Shown here piece after piece: positions 1-6,474 of a stretch of DNA of 7,758 bases (positions are counted from its first letter, which is position 1; each line of letters begins with the position of its first letter). Position numbers and translations under genes: made by a program. The notes beneath the pieces were generated by a model, which saw nothing but the letters and a program-made list of their open reading frames with translations, was not told the DNA's origin and searched no databases. Source of the stretch: Acidobacteriota bacterium (GTDB lineage: Bacteria > Acidobacteriota > Thermoanaerobaculia > Multivoradales > JAHZIX01); the NCBI GenBank assembly GCA_020439725.1, contig JAGQSE010000274.1, forward strand, positions 1 to 7,758, written 5' to 3'.

Positions 1-2
1 CG

Positions 3-170
3 GTGGCCGCCGTATCATTCAAAAAAAAACACCAGGGTCTGCTCGAAGGCCTCCCCGTGGCCGAGGCGCTACGGCTCGCGCGCCGCGCCGCCCCCCCCGG
101 CGAGGCGTCGGACCCCAGCGGCATGTTCTACACGCTGAGCGGCTTTGGGGACTTGAGCTGGGGGAAGTAA
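3..170 (+). CDS. C-terminal fragment of a CHAT-like (caspase-like) domain protein, 5' end outside window
   Basis: The frame is open from the window edge to a TAA at 168-170 and gives 55 residues. The tail has a pattern typical of the last part of CHAT domains: a Phe followed some residues later by LLEGLPVAEALRLARRAA, then an aromatic-rich end (MFYTLSGFGD) like the 'hP.yWaaFvl.Gd' finish of that family. In the family this segment follows the His/Cys catalytic region, which would lie outside the window, so activity cannot be judged. The coding sequence carries an A9 run (21-29, giving three Lys) and a C8 run (91-98), both unusual here; the frame is consistent across both as given. It converges with the VWFA gene, 108 bases away. 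It could also be the end of another caspase-fold peptidase. The coding call is fairly safe; the family assignment is tentative. Confidence 0.45.
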   Translation: MAAVSFKKKHQGLLEGLPVAEALRLARRAAPPGEASDPSGMFYTLSGFGDLSWGK

Positions 171-176
171 ACCACC

Positions 177-190
177 GGGGGACAGGATTC
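177..190 (+). repeat. Intergenic repeat copy A (GGGGGACAGGATTC)
   Basis: This is one of three near-identical 14-mers matching GGGGGACANGATTC. Similarity to copy B (1429 onward) extends to 21 bases (177-197 versus 1429-1449) with 18 identities, including a shared CCAC-YG tail. It begins 6 bases after the TAA of the CHAT-like gene. Confidence 0.6.
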
Positions 191-241
191 ACCACTGCCG
201 TCGTCAGACAGCCGAAACCGCGACTCGCAACCGCCTGTAGA

Positions 242-271
242 GGGCAAGCGCGTCGAAGGATCGTCTGCCCC
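242..271. terminator. Weak hairpin between convergent genes, overlapping degenerate repeat copy E
   Basis: GGGCA (242-246) pairs with TGCCC (266-270). The arms extend inward with one A-C mismatch, one G-T pair and two further pairs around an 11-base loop. There is no T-run on either side, so as an intrinsic terminator it is weak, though its place between convergent stops (170 and 279) fits a bidirectional terminator. On the minus strand, 271-258 reads GGGGCAGACGATCC, a degenerate relative of the GGGGGACANGATTC repeat. It lies 7 bases past the VWFA stop. Confidence 0.25.
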
Positions 272-278
272 TGCTACC

Positions 279-1367
279 TCAGTACTCGTACCCGCCCCGC
301 GCCTGCACCGTGAACTCGGGGTTGCGCACCTTCACCTTCACTTCCCGGTACCCGCTCTCGCCCTTCGGGTGCTCGGCGCGGTAGCTCAACAGGTAGTAGC
401 CGTTGTTCTCCCGGGCGACGCGGTGGAGCGGCACCGAGAAGTCGGGGAAACTCCAGTCGTAGGAGCCGCCGGTGTCCTCGGACAGCCGGTAGAGCACCTC
501 CTGGTCGGCGCGGTTGGCGAGGGCGATGGCGTAGACCGCGACGTTGGCGGCGTTGAGCGCGTGCATCATCGGCGGGTAGCGCACCGGGTCGACGCTACCC
601 GCGGCGGTGGCGTTCTGCGAGGGGAAATCCATGCCGAAGAAGATCAGGTTCTTGCGCCCGGGGATGGTCCCCAGCTCCCCGGCGAGCTCGGTCAACCCCT
701 GGTAGATGGTCGGGGTCAGGTCGCGGAGCTGGTCGCCGCGGGGCATCGCCTCGAGGGTCGGTCCACCGCCCTCGGAGCCGCTCCGCGACGGCCATTGCCC
801 TTCCGGGGGACGACCCGCCGCGGCTCGCCGCAAGGCACGGTCGACGGCGCGACGGTCGGTGGTGAAGTCCTGGTGCAGCCGCAGCCCCGAGTCGTAGCTC
901 ACCACCGCCACCCAGTCGTTGGGCAGGAGCTCCTCGTAGGCCCAGCGCGCGGCGCTGCGGCTGGCGTCGGTCATGCGGAAGAAGAGCCGCGAGGCGCGGG
1001 TGTCGGCGACCTTGGGGCTGTAGAGAAAGAGCACGAAGGCCCGGTCCTCGGGCACCCGGTCGACCGAGACACCGCCCGGGTCCGCGGCCTCGAGAAACCG
1101 CCGGTTGCTGTAGAAGGTCACCGACTCGGGGGCGATCTCGCGGCCGTCCTCCTCGATCACGAAGTCGTCAGCGCCGAGCCCGAAGACGACGTTGCCGTCG
1201 ACGTCGGTCACCAGCGCGTCGAGCAGCACCTCGGCGACGTCCACCTGGCTGCCGAAGGCCGCCGGCGGCTTGTCCTGGGCAGACGCGGGCGACGGCGCCA
1301 GCAGGCGGGCCATCGCCACGGTCAGGGCGACGGCGAGGACCGGGAGACGGAGGCGGGGGCGGGTCAT
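279..1367 (-). CDS. VWFA-related protein of the acidobacterial type (TIGR03436-like), exported
   Basis: This 362-residue protein starts with a signal peptide (residues 1-30, basic start, hydrophobic core, cleavage after PASA). A beta-rich segment follows that is typical of the acidobacterial VWFA-related family: VAEVLLDALVTDVDGNVV, then a DDFVIEEDG motif (about 68-75). A von Willebrand A-like domain covers about 108-320, with GRKNLIFFG (238-245) as the conserved 'GRK' strand, and the protein ends in a short beta module (about 321-362) with NNGYYLLSY. The metal-binding DxSxS expected after the first strand is absent: FVLFLYSPKV (111-120) stands there, so metal-dependent ligand binding is doubtful. 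The ATG at 1367 is chosen because GAGGAG lies 7 bases upstream and a clean signal peptide follows. The longer frame to 1502 would add 45 non-conserved residues and run through an intergenic repeat. The family's function is unknown; adhesion or envelope interaction is the usual guess. Confidence 0.85.
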   Translation of the reverse strand: MTRPRLRLPVLAVALTVAMARLLAPSPASAQDKPPAAFGSQVDVAEVLLDALVTDVDGNVVFGLGADDFVIEEDGREIAPESVTFYSNRRFLEAADPGGVSVDRVPEDRAFVLFLYSPKVADTRASRLFFRMTDASRSAARWAYEELLPNDWVAVVSYDSGLRLHQDFTTDRRAVDRALRRAAAGRPPEGQWPSRSGSEGGGPTLEAMPRGDQLRDLTPTIYQGLTELAGELGTIPGRKNLIFFGMDFPSQNATAAGSVDPVRYPPMMHALNAANVAVYAIALANRADQEVLYRLSEDTGGSYDWSFPDFSVPLHRVARENNGYYLLSYRAEHPKGESGYREVKVKVRNPEFTVQARGGYEY

Positions 1368-1508
1368 CGATCGGCTCCTCGTGGGTTGTTCGCTCGGCCG
1401 AGGATAGCGTACGAGGTATGCGTCAGCAGGGGGACACGATTCGCCACCGGCCTTGCTCTGCCAGCGGCCAAGCCACCAGCACCGACGGAGGACTGCGCAC
1501 ACTCGTGT

Positions 1509-1522
1509 GGATCACGTCCCCC
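1509..1522 (-). repeat. Intergenic repeat copy D, degenerate (GGGGGACGTGATCC)
   Basis: On the minus strand this matches copy C at 12 of 14 positions and starts 23 bases after it, so C and D form an imperfect tandem duplication. Paired with copy B it would bound a 94-base interval, close to the 95 bases between copies A and E. Confidence 0.45.
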
Positions 1523-1531
1523 GGGCCTCGG

Positions 1532-1545
1532 GAATCATGTCCCCC
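1532..1545 (-). repeat. Intergenic repeat copy C (GGGGGACATGATTC)
   Basis: This minus-strand copy begins 6 bases after the S9 peptidase stop codon, the same distance that separates copy A from the CHAT-like stop. It is in inverted orientation to copy B and in direct orientation to copy D. Confidence 0.6.
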
Positions 1546-1551
1546 GATGTC

Positions 1552-4176
1552 TCACCCCTTTGGTTTCTTCTCGTCCCCCATCAGGTGCTCCCAGTACTCG
1601 GGCTGGTCTTTGAGGTAGCGATCGAACCAGGCGATGATCAGCTGGCTCCACAGCTCGCGCTTGTCGTGGTCGGCGATGCGGTGGTTCTCGCCATCGAAGG
1701 TGACCAGCTCGACGGGTTTGCCGAGGATCGACAGCGCCGTGTAGAGCTGCTGGCTCTCGCCCGGCGGCACATTGGTGTCGGCGGTGCCGTGGAGCAGCAA
1801 CAGCGGGGTCTGGATGCGGTCGGCGTGGAAGAGCGGGCTCTGACCGACATAGAGGTCGGGGTTGTTCCACGGGTACGAACCGGCGCCGGCCACCGCGTTG
1901 TAGAGATAACCCCACCAGCCCTGACCCCAATAGCTCGATATCGAGCTGATCCCCGCGTGGGAGACCGCGGCGCTGAACAGATCGGTCCGCGTCTGCAGCA
2001 GATCGGTCATGAAGCCGCCGTAGGAGGCGCCGATGGCCCCCACCCGCTTGGGATCGACGAAGGAATGGGCCTCGAGGAACTTCTTCGTGCCGGCGATGAT
2101 CTCGTCGGCTACGGTGGTGCCCCAATCGTTGACGTGGCGGTCCGAGAACTCCTGGCCAAAGCCCGTGGCACCGCTCGGCTGGAGCACGAAGACCACATAG
2201 CCCATGGCCGCCCACAGGTCCTTGGGGTAGCGGCCGCCAAAGGTCCGCTCGGTGGGTAACGCGCCCCCGTAGTAGTAGACGATGGCCGGATAGGTGTTGG
2301 CGGCGTCGAAGCCCGGCGGGTAGTAGATCCGGCCGAGGATCGTGCCGCGGCTCTCGGTCTCGAAGTCGAAGTCCTCGAGGCGGCCGAGACGGACCGGCTC
2401 GAGAACCTTCTCGAGGGGCCGGTAGATCACCTTGGGCCCGCCGGCCGCGGCACCCCGCACCATCACCTGCGGCGGCACCAGGGTCGAGGAGCCGTAGTAG
2501 GCCAGGTCGCCGGTGCGCCGGGCGACGCTCAACCCTTCGACGGTGTCGAGACCGCTGTCGATGGCTACGAAGGAGCTCTTCCCCTTGGGCAGCCGATAGA
2601 TCGTCTGGCGGTCGCGGTCCTGGGTCAGGACCACCAGATCGCCGCCGGCGGTCCACGCCAGCGACAGAATCGCCGGCTTGAGGTCGTGGGTCAGCGCGCG
2701 GACGTCGCCGCTCTCGAGATCGACGAGGTAGACCTGGGTGTCGTACTCGTTGGCGGGGTTGCCGGTCTCCCCGGCGCTCCGTCCCGTCGGGCCGAAGGCG
2801 GACGGCCCGGCGCTCACCGCCGCGTGCTTGCCGTCGGGGGCGTAGGTGGCACCGCCGAACCACGTCACCCGGCGGATCAGCCGTGCGGCGAGGGTCGACA
2901 GGTCGAGCTCGTAGAGGTCGGCGTGGGTGAAGGGCCACTCGGTGGGGGTGTAGCGGTCGACGGAGAGCAGCACCGCGCCACCGTCGGGCCGCACGTCCTG
3001 CAGGTGGACGGTCTCACCGCCACCGGTCAAGCGCCGCCGGCTGCCGTCCGCCAGCGACACCAGATAGAGCGAGTCGACGTCGCGCCAGCCGGCCCATCGG
3101 TCGTTGAGGCCGCGGTAGCGCTTGACACCGCGATCGTCCTTCTCGCTTTCCGGCGCCACCGAGTAGACGATGGCCTGGCCCTCGGGAAGCCACAGGAACC
3201 CGTCGAGCCCTTCGACGCCTTCGAGGACGCGACGGTCGGCACCGCCCTCGACGTCGGCCACCCACAGGTCCGCCTTGCCCTCGTCGCTGACGGTGTAGGC
3301 GTAGCGGCGGCCGTCGGGGCTCCAGCTGAGCTCCGACTCGCCGCCGCGGAGCGTCCGCACCAGGCGGCCGTCGAAGGTGCGGATCTGGGTCCAATGCTCC
3401 GAGTCGTCGGCGGGGGCCGACGGGGTCGTCAAGTGGATCGCCAGGTGCCGGCCGTCGGGGGCGAGCTCGAGACCGGTCACGCTCTCGACGTCGAGGATGT
3501 CGGCGAGGCGGAGCGAGCGCTCGGGATCGGTGCTCGCGCCGACCGAGCCCACGGGGGCTTCGAGGCGGGCGGCGAGCTTCCACGGCGCTTCCACCGAGGG
3601 GTCCGAGACCGCGGCCACGACGAGCAGATGCTTGCCCTCGACCATCGGCAGATCCGCCTTGAGCGGCTCCGCCGCCTTGGCGGCTTCCGCATCGTCCCCC
3701 TCCGCCGGGGCGCTGGTGGCCGAGTCGCGCTTCGCTACCGAGACGCCGTCGAGGAAAACCTCCGCCAGCTGCGTCGTGTCGAGGGAGAGCTTGGCGGTGA
3801 CGAAGCGATCGGTCGCGAGATAGGTGGCGAGATAGACCACCGCCGGCGTGTCGCCGCCCGCCACCAGCTCGAGCGACGGCTGGGCCGCCTGCCAGGTGAG
3901 GGTCGAGCCATCCGCCCACCGCACGGTGTCACCGGCCGCGGGCCACAGCCCCTCCTGGTCGAGCATCGGCGTCGCCAGGAGCTCGGCGGCGCCGAAGTCC
4001 TTGGCGCCGCCTTCGCGGAAGGCCGGCCACGGCACCGTCACCGGTCCCAGCTGGAGCCAGGCCGCCACCGCTGTTTCGGGTTGCCCCATGGTCTCCTCCT
4101 CCCCCACCGCCGGCAGGGTCGCCGCAACAAGTAGAGCGGCGGAACAAACGAACATCACCATCTTCGATCGCATCAT
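1552..4176 (-). CDS. Exported S9 family (prolyl oligopeptidase-like) serine peptidase with N-terminal jelly-roll-like module
   Basis: This 874-residue protein has a signal peptide (about 1-25) and three modules. Residues 38-210 look like a beta-sandwich accessory domain: WLQLGPV at the start, YLATYLATDRFVTAKL, then VFLDGVSV (140-147) and EGKHLLVVAAVSD (180-192). An Ala/Glu/Asp-rich insert (about 150-175) interrupts it. Residues 220-590 form a TolB/WD40-like beta-propeller with repeated LxLAPDG, LSWSPDG and TYAPDG blades, which in this family gates the active site. Residues 610-865 are the alpha/beta-hydrolase domain: YYYGG (634-638), Ser718 in GASYGG, Asp800 in HGTADTNVP and His832 in GENHR. 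The triad is complete, so it is probably an active oligopeptidase of the acylaminoacyl-peptidase/DPP type acting outside the cytoplasm. Two tandem ATGs (4176, 4173) follow AGGAGA; spacing favours the second slightly, a two-way choice of one residue. It lies 112 bases after the M14 gene on the same strand. Confidence 0.93.
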   Translation of the reverse strand: MMRSKMVMFVCSAALLVAATLPAVGEEETMGQPETAVAAWLQLGPVTVPWPAFREGGAKDFGAAELLATPMLDQEGLWPAAGDTVRWADGSTLTWQAAQPSLELVAGGDTPAVVYLATYLATDRFVTAKLSLDTTQLAEVFLDGVSVAKRDSATSAPAEGDDAEAAKAAEPLKADLPMVEGKHLLVVAAVSDPSVEAPWKLAARLEAPVGSVGASTDPERSLRLADILDVESVTGLELAPDGRHLAIHLTTPSAPADDSEHWTQIRTFDGRLVRTLRGGESELSWSPDGRRYAYTVSDEGKADLWVADVEGGADRRVLEGVEGLDGFLWLPEGQAIVYSVAPESEKDDRGVKRYRGLNDRWAGWRDVDSLYLVSLADGSRRRLTGGGETVHLQDVRPDGGAVLLSVDRYTPTEWPFTHADLYELDLSTLAARLIRRVTWFGGATYAPDGKHAAVSAGPSAFGPTGRSAGETGNPANEYDTQVYLVDLESGDVRALTHDLKPAILSLAWTAGGDLVVLTQDRDRQTIYRLPKGKSSFVAIDSGLDTVEGLSVARRTGDLAYYGSSTLVPPQVMVRGAAAGGPKVIYRPLEKVLEPVRLGRLEDFDFETESRGTILGRIYYPPGFDAANTYPAIVYYYGGALPTERTFGGRYPKDLWAAMGYVVFVLQPSGATGFGQEFSDRHVNDWGTTVADEIIAGTKKFLEAHSFVDPKRVGAIGASYGGFMTDLLQTRTDLFSAAVSHAGISSISSYWGQGWWGYLYNAVAGAGSYPWNNPDLYVGQSPLFHADRIQTPLLLLHGTADTNVPPGESQQLYTALSILGKPVELVTFDGENHRIADHDKRELWSQLIIAWFDRYLKDQPEYWEHLMGDEKKPKG

Positions 4177-4225
4177 CAGTCTCCTGCTTGAGTGTTCGTG
4201 GACGCCTTCGGCGCTCGGGGTCGGA

Positions 4226-4255
4226 CCGCGGCAGGGGCGTCAAGGTCTGCCGCGG
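4226..4255 (-). terminator. Strong hairpin between M14 and S9 genes
   Basis: CCGCGGCAG (4226-4234) and CTGCCGCGG (4247-4255) form a perfect 9-bp stem with a 12-base loop, starting 33 bases past the M14 stop and ending 49 bases before the S9 start. No T-run follows on the minus strand, so it may be a rho-assisted terminator, a processing or stability element, or a leader structure for the S9 gene. Confidence 0.45.
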
Positions 4256-4288
4256 GACGCTCGGAGCGACCCCTGGAGGTCCAAGGCC

Positions 4289-6157
4289 TCATTCCCGGGC
4301 GACCGGATAGACGCGCCACCGTTGGTCCCAATACGGAGTCTTCGCATAGAACCAGGAGAGCCGCGCGCGGGCGTCGCCGGCGAGGTCCGGATGGGTCATC
4401 AGCTCTTTCTCGAACTCCGTCTCGAGGTCCGCATCGGCTTCGAGCATCGCCCTCGCCAGCGGCTCGACGACATACCCCTCGATGTACTCGGTGCGCTGGA
4501 AGATCTCGTGAAAGAAACCCCAGGCGAGGAACGAATCCGGGGACGCGGGCTCGAGGAGGAGCACCGCCAGGTCGCCGAGGGGCTGGTTCGTGGGCACCCG
4601 CACCGATCCCGGTGCGAAGTGAACCACCCGATGCTCGAGCTCCGCCGGAGCGGCGACGCGGAAACGGCCTTCGAAGGGCGCCGGGTCGAAGGTCGGCTCA
4701 CCGAGCCGGTAGACGTCGACCTCGACGTCGCGGGCCTCGGACTGCCGCTCGACACGGATGCCATGGGCCTCGAGGCGCGCGATGACCTCGGGCCAGGTGG
4801 GCGGCAGCCAGTAGGCCTTGGGCCGCGCCGCCGTCGCACCCGGCCGGTCCGCCACCAGCTGCGGGATGCGCAGGGTCACGGGCTTGCCGGTGTATTCGAG
4901 CTCGACGCCGCCGGAGATGGGCGACAACGACGAGCGGCTCTCGACCCCGAGGAAGTCGATCATGCGCGGCGTCTGGCCGTCGGGGACGGTCCACGACAGC
5001 GGCACCGGGTCGCGGCGCGCCGCCCGGTCGGCGACGGTGGCGGTGCGGAGCTCGCCACCATGCTCGCCGAGGGTCCGCAGCGCCGCGGCGAGAAAGACAT
5101 AGGTGCCGAGGACGCGCCGATCGTAGGGCTTGAGCGAGTGGTTCTCGACCAGGATGCTGGCCAGGTGCCGGACGTCGCCATAGCCGTTCGAATAGCGCGG
5201 CCCCGCGGCCCAGTCGAGGTTGCCGCGGGCCGGGTCGTGCTCGTCGACCAGGAAGACCAGGGGCCCCGGCTGGTGCCCGGCGGCGGACAGCTCGTGGTCG
5301 ACGGCGGGGCGGAAGACACGGTCGAGCCACCCGGCGACGGCCGGCGACCAGGCGTGGGTGCCGTTCCAGCCGTAGGTGCAGTCGTACTGGTAGTCGGCGC
5401 CGTCGGTGACGTGGACATCGACATAGAGGTCCGGTCGCCACTCGTCGATCACCCGGACCAGCGCCCGCACCTCGGGGGTGTCGAGCTTGGCGAAGTCGCG
5501 GTTCAAGTTGAGGTTGCGCCCGTTGGTGCGCCACCCCATCTCGCGCGGTCCGCGCTGGTTGACGCGACCGTAGGCGCTCGACCTCTCGTGACCGTCGGGA
5601 TTCAGGACCGGGATGAAAAGCAGGCTCGCTCGTTCCAGGAGCCCCGGCAGCTTGCCGCCCACCGTCAGGTCCCGGAGCAGCATCATCCCCGCGTCCTTGC
5701 CGTCGATCTCGCCGGCGTGGATGCCGCCGTGGGCGAGGAGGATGGGCTTGCCCAGCGCCGCTAGGCCGGCGGCGTCGGCGACGCCGGTGCTCGAGGCGAC
5801 GATCATGCGGAGCGGCCGTCCCTCGTCGGTGCGGCCGATCTCGACGCTCGTCAGCTGCGGCGCGGCGGCGACCAGCCGATCGAGCCAGGCCAACGTCTCG
5901 TCATAGCCGGGGGTGGCCTCGAGACCGGTCTTCTCCGCCGGGGTGATCCAGGGATCGTCCGGCGCCGCCATCAGCGAGCGGCTCGCCCCTTCCCAGGGCA
6001 GCTCCGGCGGCAGCACCGCCGCCGGCAACGGGACTTCGCCGGCGGGCCCCATCGGCTGCGAAACCGGAGCCGCCGACCCGGGGACCGAGGCGGCGAGGAG
6101 AACCAGGAGGACGGCGCAGCGGAGCCTGGAGGACGGGATGAGGGGTTTCGACGACAC
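4289..6157 (-). CDS. Exported M14 family zinc carboxypeptidase
   Basis: This is a 622-residue precursor with a signal peptide (about 1-30: basic start, AVLLVLLAASV core, cleavage near GSAA). The M14 catalytic domain follows (about 80-365). The zinc ligands are His147 and Glu150 in GGIHAGEIDG and His249 in VDVHVTDG. Asn219-Arg220 in NLNLNRDF matches the substrate-carboxylate-binding Asn-Arg, and Glu338 in ILVENHS fits the catalytic glutamate. All key residues are therefore present and an active peptidase is expected. Residues 380-622 are a beta-rich C-terminal extension of a kind often seen in larger bacterial M14 proteins; its role is unknown. The start is a GTG at 6157, chosen because AAAGG lies 7 bases upstream and the signal peptide follows at once; the frame upstream is open to 6391 but has no such features. 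A TATGAT box at 6188-6193 may be its promoter. It is probably a peptide-degrading partner of the S9 enzyme downstream. Confidence 0.92.
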   Translation of the reverse strand: MSSKPLIPSSRLRCAVLLVLLAASVPGSAAPVSQPMGPAGEVPLPAAVLPPELPWEGASRSLMAAPDDPWITPAEKTGLEATPGYDETLAWLDRLVAAAPQLTSVEIGRTDEGRPLRMIVASSTGVADAAGLAALGKPILLAHGGIHAGEIDGKDAGMMLLRDLTVGGKLPGLLERASLLFIPVLNPDGHERSSAYGRVNQRGPREMGWRTNGRNLNLNRDFAKLDTPEVRALVRVIDEWRPDLYVDVHVTDGADYQYDCTYGWNGTHAWSPAVAGWLDRVFRPAVDHELSAAGHQPGPLVFLVDEHDPARGNLDWAAGPRYSNGYGDVRHLASILVENHSLKPYDRRVLGTYVFLAAALRTLGEHGGELRTATVADRAARRDPVPLSWTVPDGQTPRMIDFLGVESRSSLSPISGGVELEYTGKPVTLRIPQLVADRPGATAARPKAYWLPPTWPEVIARLEAHGIRVERQSEARDVEVDVYRLGEPTFDPAPFEGRFRVAAPAELEHRVVHFAPGSVRVPTNQPLGDLAVLLLEPASPDSFLAWGFFHEIFQRTEYIEGYVVEPLARAMLEADADLETEFEKELMTHPDLAGDARARLSWFYAKTPYWDQRWRVYPVARE

Positions 6158-6187
6158 GGGAGAGCCTTTCGCTGGATGAGTGGTTGG

Positions 6188-6215
6188 ATCATACCCTCTC
6201 GGCCGGATTCGGCCG
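6188..6215 (-). promoter_or_regulatory. Possible M14 promoter: -10-like box with adjacent inverted repeat
   Basis: On the minus strand TATGAT (6193-6188) matches the -10 consensus at 5 of 6 positions and lies 31 bases from the GTG, giving a short leader. No TTGACA-like box occurs at normal spacing. Instead CGGCCG-AATC-CGGCCG (6215-6200) covers much of the spacer and approaches the -35 region, where it could be an operator. It may equally be chance in GC-rich DNA. Confidence 0.3.
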
Positions 6216-6435
6216 CCGCCCGGTCCCGGTCCGCGGCGCAGCGACTCGGCCACCGGCGCGTGACAGGAACGACACGGTGGTGACGCCCACCGCCGAGGCG
6301 GAAGCGGAGGTAGACTAGGAAGCGACGCCCCGCCACGGACCGACGAGCCCGGATCGTGGGCGCCGCTCCTTGAAGTACGGCAGGCCCGCATGCGGGTTGC
6401 TCTCGCTGGGTCTGCTTCTCGAGTTCGCGGCCCGG

Positions 6436-6453
6436 CCGCCGTCGATCCGGCGG
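6436..6453 (+). promoter_or_regulatory. Leader hairpin upstream of NTF2-like gene
   Basis: CCGCCG (6436-6441) pairs perfectly with CGGCGG (6448-6453) around a 6-base loop. It ends 11 bases before the GGAG ribosome binding site (6465-6468). It might affect initiation or transcript stability, but short GC stems arise easily at this composition. Confidence 0.2.
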
Positions 6454-6474
6454 TACGGGACCCTGGAGTTGTGC

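Larger units (their letters stand above)
1429..1545. repeat. 117-bp MITE/REP-like unit bounded by 14-bp inverted repeats
   Basis: The left end on the plus strand is GGGGGACACGATTC (1429-1442). The right end read on the minus strand is GGGGGACATGATTC (1545-1532), so 13 of 14 positions match as terminal inverted repeats. The interior holds a further inverted copy (D, 1509-1522) and the small hairpin CACACTCGTGTG (1498-1509). No open frame in it looks like a gene. It could be a small non-autonomous element or a pair of REP-like sequences. No target-site duplication is obvious. Confidence 0.45.
1368..1551. other. Intergenic region between S9 and VWFA genes, largely occupied by repeats
   Basis: This 184-base spacer holds repeat copies B, C and D. 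Between the repeats and the VWFA start lie the gene's Shine-Dalgarno and a 10-bp perfect palindrome, CTCGGCCGAG (1393-1402), about 26 bases upstream of the ATG, which could be an operator or chance in GC-rich DNA. I found no convincing -35/-10 pair and no terminator with a T-run. Confidence 0.5.
6158..6474. other. 317-base divergent intergenic region
   Basis: The spacer lies between the divergent M14 (-) and NTF2-like (+) genes. It holds a -10-like box and an inverted repeat near the M14 start, a 12-bp perfect palindrome CCCGCATGCGGG (6385-6396), and a 6-bp GC hairpin (6436-6453) just before the ribosome binding site of the NTF2-like gene. The plus frame from a TTG at 6370 is open into that gene, but it lacks a ribosome binding site and I do not think it is translated. 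I see no other gene. Confidence 0.5.

Noticed and set aside
1403..1425. Possible promoter (CTGACG and TATCCT on the minus strand) for the VWFA gene
   Set aside because: The boxes are only 14 bases apart and match consensus poorly.
1368..1502. 45-codon N-terminal extension of the VWFA gene
   Set aside because: It would run through repeat copy B, lacks a ribosome binding site, and would bury the signal peptide.
369..1613. Plus-strand open frame (414 codons) opposite the VWFA gene
   Set aside because: The minus strand encodes a clear family member with signal peptide and ribosome binding site; the plus frame has neither.
3848..5764. Long plus-strand open frame (638 codons) antisense to the S9 and M14 genes
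   Set aside because: It spans the opposite strand of two genes with complete catalytic motifs, crosses their spacer, and shows only Arg/Gly/Pro/Val-rich sequence with no domain. Long antisense frames are expected in GC-rich coding DNA.
6370..6474. 35-codon TTG-started extension of the NTF2-like gene, with a vaguely hydrophobic stretch like a signal peptide
   Set aside because: No ribosome binding site at 6370, a good one before 6475, and the family normally starts at the residues encoded there.
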